Shown here piece after piece: positions 1-5,713 of a stretch of 6,711 nucleotides of DNA. The DNA is from Lachnospiraceae bacterium UBA7188 (GTDB lineage: Bacteria; Bacillota; Clostridia; Lachnospirales; Lachnospiraceae). The notes below the pieces were generated by a model. The model did no database searches and was not told the origin of the DNA. It saw only the letters and a list, made by a program, of their open reading frames with translations. The translations under genes were made by a program, and so were the position numbers. Position 1 is the stretch's first letter. Each line of letters begins with the position of its first letter. The stretch lies in the NCBI GenBank assembly GCA_002490995.1, contig DKVC01000060.1, positions 1 through 6,711 on the forward strand, read 5' to 3'.

Positions 1-85
1 CCGTTTTTATCTCCACATCTACGGTTTGGTTCCGCTATTTAATTATGCTTTATTGCTTTAATGCAGTGCTGCAACTGCTTTTATT

Positions 86-114
86 ATATTACTCCATCCG
101 GCGGATTGTGTCAA
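86..114 (-). promoter_or_regulatory. Strong candidate promoter reading leftward out of the window
   Basis: On the minus strand there is a perfect -35 hexamer TTGACA (109-114), followed after 17 bp by TAATAT (86-91). A perfect TATAAT overlaps it at 83-88, but at 20-bp spacing. The spacer holds an 11-bp perfect dyad ATCCG-C-CGGAT (96-106), a possible operator. Transcription would start near position 78 and run off the left edge, so the controlled gene is outside the window. Its first bases could form a small GCAGT/ACTGC hairpin (63-78). Promoter hexamers are seen directly; regulation through the dyad is inferred. Confidence 0.6.
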
Positions 115-149
115 GAATTTTTTTCTGACTTTTTTATCCCGTTCCCTTC

Positions 150-659
150 CTATTCAATACCATCAAATATCCTGTCAAAGTCAATCCTGATATGTGGGAA
201 ATGAACCAGGTGCAACCCTTCTTTATTCTCGTTTGTAATAGTATCAATCAGGAAATATTTTGGCTCGCCATTCTCATAATCAAGGTCATATATTTCAACA
301 GTGCGCTTCTGTATGTCAACAATCCAATATTCCGGTATTTCTTCTTCCCTATATATTTCTTTTTTCTCTGTACGGTCATACTTTGCAGTAGATGGAGAAA
401 GCACCTCCATGACAAACTGCGGCGCATTTAAAAAGCTGTTCCCTTTCCGGCTTCGAATCTGGCAATTGATGGAAACATCTGGTATCACGACTTTTTCGTT
501 TCCATCGTTCAGTTTCCATTTATATTGAACATTATCAGGATATACACGGCAAGTACTATCTTTTAACTGATTATATACCATATTCACAAAATTCGTGATA
601 GCCGTAGAATGGTCTGGAGTAGATCCTGCCATATCAGCTATCTGTAAATTTAAGCTCAT
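150..659 (-). CDS. Uma2-family PD-(D/E)XK nuclease-fold protein
   Basis: This 169-residue protein matches the Uma2 (DUF820) family, which has a restriction-endonuclease-like fold and no firmly established cellular role. The signatures are an N-terminal helix after DHS (about 16-32), a VIPDV strand with the likely metal-binding D61, the core motif VMEVLSPST (83-91) with E85, then D95, K99 and Y103, and the family block EYWIVD (110-115). The length is typical and no active-site residue is obviously lost. The start is the ATG at 657-659, because GGGAGGG sits 6 bp upstream. An in-frame TTG at 702-704 would add 15 residues but has no comparable ribosome site. The gene lies 70 bp downstream of the lipoprotein gene in the same direction and could share its transcript. 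I see no partner methylase or toxin-antitoxin mate, so a restriction role is not supported. DNA cleavage is inferred from fold only. Confidence 0.88.
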   Translation of the reverse strand: MSLNLQIADMAGSTPDHSTAITNFVNMVYNQLKDSTCRVYPDNVQYKWKLNDGNEKVVIPDVSINCQIRSRKGNSFLNAPQFVMEVLSPSTAKYDRTEKKEIYREEEIPEYWIVDIQKRTVEIYDLDYENGEPKYFLIDTITNENKEGLHLVHFPHIRIDFDRIFDGIE

Positions 660-665
660 TTCCTG

Positions 666-672
666 CCCTCCC
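666..672 (-). promoter_or_regulatory. Ribosome binding site deciding the Uma2 start
   Basis: On the minus strand GGGAGGG is followed by a 6-base spacer and ATG at 657-659. It favours this ATG over the upstream TTG at 702-704. Confidence 0.7.
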
Positions 673-729
673 TGCCGGCTCTTGACATTTGCCCTGGTTT
701 TCAAACTCTTTCAATCACACTGTAATAAC

Positions 730-1908
730 CTATTCTGCGTATCCCGCCAGCTCATGAACTCTTGCTTTCGTCAGCTCAGCCGCTTTCAGAGATTCTGCCA
801 TTGACTGCATGCTTCCACCTTCATATTCCTGTCCGGCTTCTTTTACAGCCGCTTCTTTGCCGGCGATCCACTGCCTTTCCTCTTCCCTCAGAGCCGCCAT
901 CTTTTCCTCGTCCAGCTCAGATTCCAGCAGTTTCCACACAATGTTCAGGGTATTATCCCATGTCTGAAACAGCTCTCCGCTGGTGGCATTCATGTCCGCC
1001 TGGGTGGTATCCTCCTGCAGCTTTGCCTCCAACTCAGCGCTGCTCTCTTCGGCAAAGGAAATCTCCATGGCGATTCTTTCGGAAAGGCTCTGTTCCTTAT
1101 ATTCATAGCTGGAAAAACCATCTCCCGTATTTACATTATAAAGCCCATAGTATGGAAGCGTAGTCTCGGAGACATCTTCCAGGTTAAAATACCCCACCCA
1201 CTGCCGATATTCCTCCGGCAGATCAGCAATCACGGATCCCGGCAGATAGAGATAGAACTCTTCTCCCCCGTCCAGCCCATTTGCGGTGGAAGCAATCCAG
1301 CGGATGCCGTCCGCAATTTCCGTCTCCGGCGCCTCATCGATCGTCAGTGATACCATCTTCATTTTGTAAGTAGTGTCATCCACCTTTTCCAACTCACCAA
1401 ATTGTCCCTTAAAGCTGCAATGGTACATAGTACCGTTTGGATAGTCTTCACCGCAGTCGCCCATGTCAGAATCGTGATAATTTCCTTTAAATTTTCCGTC
1501 GCTGTCAATACGAAGCTCCGTGGACCAGCCGCCGGCGCCGCTGCTGAACTCGAAATACCGGTCGCTTAAAGCTGCAAAACCAAACTCTGTTCCCGACGAC
1601 TGAAGCTTCCCTGAACCCGGCTCTTTTGCTGTCTGCTGCGCACTGCCTTCCGGGGCCTCCCCATCAGGCTGCCCTTCAGAAATGGCCGTCTGTCCTCCCG
1701 AAGAGCCTTCCGATCCTCCGCCCGGCATTCCTTCCCCAGGCTGGCCTTCCTCTTCATCAGGCATTCCATCCATGGCCCCGCTCTCAGACCGGCTTTCCAG
1801 CGGAACGGTAGAGAGCGCATCCGGCTCAGGACTGTCCTCCGCTTTTCCGCAGCCAGCAAGCATGCTTATAAGCAGGATTCCTGATATTACCATATATTTC
1901 TTTTTCAT
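730..1908 (-). CDS. Secreted lipoprotein with C-terminal LprI-like (DUF1311) domain
   Basis: This 392-residue protein is predicted to be lipid-anchored on the outer face of the membrane. It starts with a short basic signal peptide (MKKK, then a hydrophobic stretch) ending in the lipobox LAGC, with C20 as the lipidated cysteine. Residues 24-107 are a low-complexity E/G/S/P-rich spacer. Residues 108-265 form a beta-rich, Trp/Tyr/Gly-rich domain containing FSSGAGGW and a CG...C pair, with C152 and C164 possibly disulfide-bonded. Residues 275-392 resemble the LprI/DUF1311 domain: TTQADMN, W317, VWKLLESEL, a REEERQW block and a GGS motif before a final helix. LprI of mycobacteria inhibits lysozyme; that role is not shown for clostridial members. 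The start at 1906-1908 is supported by GGAAGG 6 bp upstream and by the signal peptide; the longer frame to 2016 would bury the signal peptide. A TATAAA at 1936-1941 is a possible -10 box, with no good -35. Confidence 0.85.
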   Translation of the reverse strand: MKKKYMVISGILLISMLAGCGKAEDSPEPDALSTVPLESRSESGAMDGMPDEEEGQPGEGMPGGGSEGSSGGQTAISEGQPDGEAPEGSAQQTAKEPGSGKLQSSGTEFGFAALSDRYFEFSSGAGGWSTELRIDSDGKFKGNYHDSDMGDCGEDYPNGTMYHCSFKGQFGELEKVDDTTYKMKMVSLTIDEAPETEIADGIRWIASTANGLDGGEEFYLYLPGSVIADLPEEYRQWVGYFNLEDVSETTLPYYGLYNVNTGDGFSSYEYKEQSLSERIAMEISFAEESSAELEAKLQEDTTQADMNATSGELFQTWDNTLNIVWKLLESELDEEKMAALREEERQWIAGKEAAVKEAGQEYEGGSMQSMAESLKAAELTKARVHELAGYAE

Positions 1909-1945
1909 AATATTCCTTCCCGTATTGATTATTAATTTATACCCA

Positions 1946-2030
1946 CAAACGCAAATAATTGCCGTCTGCACAGTATAACGAGTGAACGCATCGGCTTTTC
2001 CAGCTGAAAGCGGCAATTAAATGCGTTCAC
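1946..2030 (-). repeat. Interlocked inverted repeats between hydrogenase and lipoprotein genes
   Basis: Three pairings are visible. Helix B is a perfect 10-bp inverted repeat, GTGAACGCAT at 1982-1991 and its complement at 2021-2030, which overlaps the hydrogenase TGA stop (2027-2029). Helix A is a perfect 9-bp inverted repeat, TAATTGCCG at 1956-1964 and 2011-2019. Helix C is a short hairpin at 1946-1968 with 6 bp (one a G-U pair), a bulged G, 3 bp and a TTAT loop. A and B cross each other, so they form either a pseudoknot or alternative structures. A and C share bases and exclude each other. No run of U follows any helix on the minus strand, so it is not a standard intrinsic terminator. A role as 3'-end structure of the hydrogenase mRNA, leader of the lipoprotein mRNA, or protein-binding site is inference. 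Confidence 0.55.
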
Positions 2031-3529
2031 GAGTATACTTCCCTGGGAACGGCTTCCTTAGCCTGGGCCTTGAATTTGGCCACTTCCTTTGCTGCCTGTG
2101 CGACAGCGATATTAGTACCTGCTCCCGCCACACAGCCTCCGGGACATGCCATCCCCTCAATCAGGCAGCCGTTCTTCTTCCCCGCCTTTGCAAGCAGCAG
2201 CATCTTCTTACACTCTGTCAGCCCTTCGGCATGCTCAATCTTTAACTCAGTACCCGGGTAGTAAGTTTTGATGCATTCCTCGATGGCTCCTGCCACACCG
2301 CCTGCCACGCCGTAGCCTCTGCCTGCTCCCGTGGCATCCTCCATTTCATCCATCGCCTGGATCTCGTCCAGAAGAATCCCTTTCGCCTCAAACATTCCGG
2401 TGAGTTCCTCAAAGGTGATAACAAAGTCCACGTCGGAACGGATGGTTCTGCGGCTTGCCTCCAGCTTCTTGGACGCACAGGGGCCGATAAACACAACCGA
2501 AGCGTCCGGATGCTCCTGCTTGATAATCCTTGCCGTGGCCACCATGGGCGTCAGGGCATTGCTGATCTTGTCGATGGTCTCGGGGAAGAGATGCTTTGCC
2601 ATCACAGACCAGGAAGGACAGCAGGAAGTCAGCGCAAAGGACTGCTTTCCGGAAGCCACCTCATTCACATAGTGCTCCGCTTCCGCCATGCACCCCAAGT
2701 CGGCGCCGATTGCGGTCTCATAGACATCAGCGAACCCCAGTTCCTTCAAAGCGGTCTTGAACATCTCCGGCGTCACCTTCGGCCCGAACTGCCCCACGAA
2801 AGCAGGCGCCACCTGGGCGATGATCGTCTTTCCCGACTGCATGGCACGGATCAGCTGGAATATCTGGGATTTATCCGCTATGGCACCGAAGGGACAGCTG
2901 ACCATGCACATACCACAGGAGACACACATATCATTATCGATATAGGCACGCCCGAATCTGTCGGACTTGATGGCATTCACACCACAGGCGGCCTTACAGG
3001 GACGTTCTTTATGACAGATGGCATCATAGGGGCAGACATCCTTGCATTTGCCGCATTTGATACATTTTTCCTGGTCAATGACGGATTTGCCGTTCACCAT
3101 GGAAATGGCGCCTTTAGGACAGACACTATGGCAGGGATGTGCCACACAGCCCATGCAGGAGCTGGTTACTTCATAATGATTCTCCGGACATGCGTTGCAG
3201 GCCGAAGGGATAACCTGCATCAGAGGCGGCTCATAGTATTTCTCCCCGATATTGCTCTCCTCCAGCCCCTGGGTCAGGTGCCCGGGATGCTCACGGTTCT
3301 CCGGGCGCAGGCTCATTCCCATGGCCAGGCGGATGCGCTCACGGATAATCGCGCGGTCACGGTAAACACTCTCCCAGTACAGGGGCTCTTCATAGTCTAC
3401 AATTTTGTAGGGCAGAGCCTCCATATCATCTTTCAGGTTGGATGAATTGTATGCCAGGTTCGCAACTTCCTTAAAAACCCGGCGCCTGCGCTGCCTGACC
3501 GGTGTATCGATTCCTCTCATGCTGCTCAT
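2027..3529 (-). CDS. Monomeric [FeFe] hydrogenase, group B type
   Basis: This cytoplasmic iron-sulfur enzyme of 500 residues reversibly reduces protons to H2, probably with ferredoxin as electron partner. The three H-cluster signatures are present: TSCCPSW (301-307), with ligand C304 and the adjacent proton-transfer cysteine C303; GPCASKKLE (349-357), with C351; and EGMACPGGCVAGAG (458-471), with C462 and C466. The usual Met of the second motif is Gly and the usual GGG of the third is GAG, both compatible with group B rather than the classical group A enzymes. Residues 111-212 hold 17 cysteines, including two CxxCxxCxxxCP ferredoxin motifs (156-167, 202-213) and a C125xxCx4CxxxC set, enough for about four [4Fe-4S] clusters. 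The N-terminal helical region with RRRRVFKEVANLAY (14-27) fits the same subfamily. No NADH or thioredoxin-like domain is seen, and no hydE, hydF or hydG maturase lies in the window. ATG at 3527-3529 follows AGAGAGG with an 8-bp spacer. Confidence 0.93.
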   Translation of the reverse strand: MSSMRGIDTPVRQRRRRVFKEVANLAYNSSNLKDDMEALPYKIVDYEEPLYWESVYRDRAIIRERIRLAMGMSLRPENREHPGHLTQGLEESNIGEKYYEPPLMQVIPSACNACPENHYEVTSSCMGCVAHPCHSVCPKGAISMVNGKSVIDQEKCIKCGKCKDVCPYDAICHKERPCKAACGVNAIKSDRFGRAYIDNDMCVSCGMCMVSCPFGAIADKSQIFQLIRAMQSGKTIIAQVAPAFVGQFGPKVTPEMFKTALKELGFADVYETAIGADLGCMAEAEHYVNEVASGKQSFALTSCCPSWSVMAKHLFPETIDKISNALTPMVATARIIKQEHPDASVVFIGPCASKKLEASRRTIRSDVDFVITFEELTGMFEAKGILLDEIQAMDEMEDATGAGRGYGVAGGVAGAIEECIKTYYPGTELKIEHAEGLTECKKMLLLAKAGKKNGCLIEGMACPGGCVAGAGTNIAVAQAAKEVAKFKAQAKEAVPREVYS

Positions 3530-3545
3530 ATGCTTAGCCTCTCTT

Positions 3546-3563
3546 TTGATATTTTTTTAACAA
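3546..3563 (-). promoter_or_regulatory. Candidate Rex operator upstream of the hydrogenase gene
   Basis: On the minus strand an 18-bp partial dyad reads TTGTTAA-N4-ATATCAA. Its first half is identical to the clostridial Rex consensus TTGTTAA-N4-TTAACAA and its second half matches 5 of 7 positions. Rex is a repressor that senses the NADH/NAD+ ratio and is known to control fermentation genes in Firmicutes. The site lies 16 bp from the hydrogenase ATG and just downstream of the predicted transcription start, a position suited to repression. A-rich DNA can produce such matches by chance. Confidence 0.45.
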
Positions 3564-3576
3564 TATGTCTGATACT

Positions 3577-3605
3577 ATTAAATCACATTTTCACTGGAAA
3601 CGCAA
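3577..3605 (-). promoter_or_regulatory. Candidate promoter of the hydrogenase gene
   Basis: On the minus strand TTGCGT (3600-3605) is followed after 17 bp by TTTAAT (3577-3582), preceded by TGA, which gives an extended -10 element. The -35 is poor (3 of 6) and the -10 good (5 of 6). It would start transcription near 3570, giving a leader of about 40 nt. The rest of the 3530-3769 gap is non-coding as far as I can tell; it carries a CTGTCC (3635-3640) and two GGACAG copies (3661-3666, 3690-3695). Confidence 0.4.
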
Positions 3606-3769
3606 GTATAATTATTGAAAGCAGTTCCTGCCGGCTGTCCTGTTCCATGGTCTTACTATGGGACAGCAAAATAATTTTATCTTCGTACCGGACAGTGAAA
3701 AACCTGTGGGCAACGATCACCGGACGGTATTTTATTCTCGCGCTCAGAAAGATTTACCGCAGAGCGATA

Positions 3770-5152
3770 TTATGCTTTAAGAGCATTCTTTATGTTCCGC
3801 CGGCACTTCTCATTCAATTTTTTATACAACTCAACTTCTTCAGAAGAAAGACCTTCATATTGAATCCGCTCCAGGTCACGCAGGGTGGCGGATAACTCGG
3901 ATAGAATTGTCTCCGCCTCCGGAGTTATCAAGTATTCCCTGACGTTTGCTTTTCTTTTATTCTCCTGCTGCTTTTCCTTTGGCCTGCCTTTTTCCTTCGT
4001 CCCGCCCTTCGGCTTTGCCCTGTCTTTTTCTCTCTCCGGCATGACCAGCAGTTCTCTGGAAAGCAGCCTTTGAATCCCGGCGGACAGACGTTTAACGGAA
4101 ATGCTTAAAACGTCCGCCGTCTCTTTCAATGTGCTGCTGCCGTGAGGCTGGTTGAAATAGTACAGTACCTCCACGTCAATAGTCTTCAGGTCGTTTCTCA
4201 ATGCCACAATGTCAAACAGCCTGTCCCGCAGCTTTCTTTCCCTGTAACTGTCAAAAAAGATCCCCTCTCCCTCCTGTACTGCTTCACTGATTCGGGTTCT
4301 CTCATCTCCCAGCCTGTAATTTCTCGATATGCTCAAGGGCAGTACACTGCCGTCACTGGCTGCGTCAACCAGAAAGCGGTATATCTGGGCTTTCTTTTTC
4401 TCATAATCCGCCTCGTCAAAAACATCCCTGTAAAAGTCATTGTAGCATGCAAAAACGGTGCGTTTCATCTGAATAGTCTTTTTCATGCTGATGCCCTGGG
4501 ACACCAGGGAACCTTTTGTCTTCACATAATAATAGATCGGAACTTTCATAGCATAAATGTTACGTATATGCCGTACATACTCCAGATTAAACATAAAATC
4601 TTCACACCAGCTGATGGCATTGTCCATTTTCAGCTGATATTTTTCAATGATGGAGCGCTTGTAAAATTTATTCCACAGAACTCCGTAATAAAAGTCTGCC
4701 GGCTTCCGCATCATCTCATCGGCATAACCGGCCCTGTCCATAATCCCCTCTTCCTCAATATTTCCTTTCTGTGAAACCCGTTCTCCGATCACCCTGTAAA
4801 AATCTGCGATGACCATATCGCACCCGGACTCCCCGGAGGCACGCACAAATGCCTCTGTGGCTTCCGGTGTAAGCCAGTCGTCACTGTCTACGAACTGCAG
4901 ATACTCTCCCTTCGCCATGGCAATGCCCTGGTTGCGAGTATCGGAAACTCCCGAATTCTCCTTATGCAGCACACGGACACGCTCATCCTTTTCCGCATAA
5001 GTATCACAAATACGCCCGGACCCATCCGTGCTTCCGTCATCCAAAAGCAACAATTCATAATTCCTGAAGGTCTGGTTCAATATGCTGCTGATACATCTGT
5101 CAATCGTTTTTTCCGCATTATATACCGGAACCATAATGCTTACCATCGGCAT
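3770..5152 (-). CDS. Family 2 glycosyltransferase fused to MarR-like winged-helix domain
   Basis: The N-terminal half of this 460-residue protein is a GT-A fold glycosyltransferase of family GT2, which moves a sugar from a nucleotide-sugar donor, typically in capsule or surface polysaccharide synthesis. Visible motifs are VSIMVPVYNAE (4-14), LDDGSTDGS (37-45), the metal-binding FVDSDDW (87-93), LWNKFYKRSII (159-169) and WCEDFMF (182-188) with likely catalytic E184/D185. No membrane segment is evident. Residues about 211-307 are a helical linker. Residues about 308-460 read like a MarR-family regulator: a TIDVEVLYYF helix, a helix-turn-helix over TLKETADVLS and SVKRLSAGIQRLL (341-364), a wing, then LITPEAETIL and the terminal LSSEEVELYKKL helix. 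The wing is enlarged by a Lys/Glu-rich stretch (about 373-404). One uninterrupted frame encodes both parts. ATG at 5150-5152 follows AGGAG with a 9-bp spacer; a second ATG lies two codons later. It sits 48 bp downstream of the methyltransferase remnant. Sugar and acceptor cannot be read; DNA binding is inferred. Confidence 0.9.
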   Translation of the reverse strand: MPMVSIMVPVYNAEKTIDRCISSILNQTFRNYELLLLDDGSTDGSGRICDTYAEKDERVRVLHKENSGVSDTRNQGIAMAKGEYLQFVDSDDWLTPEATEAFVRASGESGCDMVIADFYRVIGERVSQKGNIEEEGIMDRAGYADEMMRKPADFYYGVLWNKFYKRSIIEKYQLKMDNAISWCEDFMFNLEYVRHIRNIYAMKVPIYYYVKTKGSLVSQGISMKKTIQMKRTVFACYNDFYRDVFDEADYEKKKAQIYRFLVDAASDGSVLPLSISRNYRLGDERTRISEAVQEGEGIFFDSYRERKLRDRLFDIVALRNDLKTIDVEVLYYFNQPHGSSTLKETADVLSISVKRLSAGIQRLLSRELLVMPEREKDRAKPKGGTKEKGRPKEKQQENKRKANVREYLITPEAETILSELSATLRDLERIQYEGLSSEEVELYKKLNEKCRRNIKNALKA

Positions 5153-5200
5153 TTTCCTACTCTCCTGTGTCCGATTTATTCCAGTTTCCGCCGTGAACTG

Positions 5201-5602
5201 TTATTTCTTCACCGCCCTGGTCATAAAATGTAGTTCCGTGATGTCCTCCAGCTGGCATTCCAGATAGCCGTTCAAAAGAAATCCGCAGGAAAGCTGAATG
5301 CCTATGTAGTCTTCCATGGTATGGCCGTACTCAATCCAATTCCCCTGGCCCGCATGATCAGAGGAGCAGTAGGGCATTCTGTGTATGGCCTTGTAATATC
5401 CCCCCGCTTCGTCATCTACAAAATCACACAGATAATTCACGGGATTCGGCGCCATCATGATAAAGATACCGTTGTCTTTCAACACTCTGTAGCACTCCTG
5501 AAAGACAGGACGGACATCCGGTACGTACATCAGGGAAGGCGGATTCAGGATATAGTCAAAACTGCAGTCCGCAAACCGGGACAGGTCACAAATATTTCTG
5601 CC
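5201..5602 (-). pseudogene. 5'-truncated class I SAM-dependent methyltransferase
   Basis: The frame carries the C-terminal part of a class I methyltransferase: CDLSRFADCSFDYI with the acidic SAM-pocket region, the NPPSLMYVPDVRPVF block, ECYRVLKDNGIFIMMAPNP (post-SAM-site strands), and IEYGHTMEDYIG...CGF near the end, all typical of one family that usually has about 240-280 residues. The N-terminal half with the glycine-rich SAM-binding motif I is absent. Homology ends near 5600, exactly where a 17-bp tandem repeat begins, and the frame meets a stop at 5660-5662 with no ATG, GTG or TTG before it. The first ATG (5528-5530) would make a 109-residue fragment, but no Shine-Dalgarno site precedes it. 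Only about 110 bp separate the break from the upstream gene, so the missing half cannot be nearby. It is most likely an inactive remnant; translation as a short protein is not excluded. Confidence 0.75.
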
Positions 5603-5680
5603 TTCCTGTCGTTTCTGCTTTCCTGCTATTTCTACCTTCCTGCTATTTCTACTTTCCTGTTATTTCTGCCTTTCTGTATT
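5601..5680 (-). repeat. 17-bp tandem repeat, four full units plus a partial one
   Basis: Units lie at 5601-5617, 5618-5634, 5635-5651 and 5652-5668, with a partial copy at 5669-5680; the end of a degenerate copy is visible at 5592-5600. The plus-strand unit is close to CTTTCCTGCTATTTCTA; neighbouring full units differ at one to four positions. On the minus strand each unit contains an AGGAAGG or AGGAAAG purine block that resembles a ribosome binding site, and the two middle units also contain TAG. Since 17 is not a multiple of three, each copy shifts the reading frame. The array lies between the cysteine-protease-fold gene and the methyltransferase remnant and marks the truncation point. Confidence 0.85.
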
Positions 5681-5713
5681 CCGATCTATATGGATGCATA
5701 CCCACTCATGAAA

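Noticed and set aside
150..659. Restriction-modification or toxin-antitoxin role for the Uma2-family gene
   Set aside because: No methylase, specificity subunit or small antitoxin-like gene lies beside it; the nuclease fold alone does not support such a system.
1982..2030. Intrinsic terminator for the hydrogenase gene
   Set aside because: The stem is good, but its loop is 29 bases and no run of U follows; it is reported as an inverted repeat instead.
2510..3445. 311-codon open frame on the plus strand opposite the hydrogenase gene
   Set aside because: It lies wholly antisense to a strongly supported gene, its translation is His/Gly/Thr-rich with no known motif, and it reflects the codon use of the hydrogenase.
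3635..3695. CTGTCC and two GGACAG copies that could pair as a terminator for the glycosyltransferase gene
   Set aside because: The arms are only 6 bp with loops of 20 bases or more and no U-tract follows on the minus strand.
3583..3720. 45-codon minus-strand open frame from a GTG in the gap upstream of the hydrogenase, with an internal ATG at 3646-3648
   Set aside because: It has no ribosome binding site and no recognisable motif, and an open frame of this length is expected by chance. It also overlaps the candidate hydrogenase promoter.
4142..4774. 210-codon plus-strand open frame opposite the glycosyltransferase
   Set aside because: It is antisense to a gene with clear family motifs and its translation shows no domain.
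5592..5680. CRISPR array
   Set aside because: The 17-bp units are directly adjacent with no unique spacers, so this is a simple tandem repeat.
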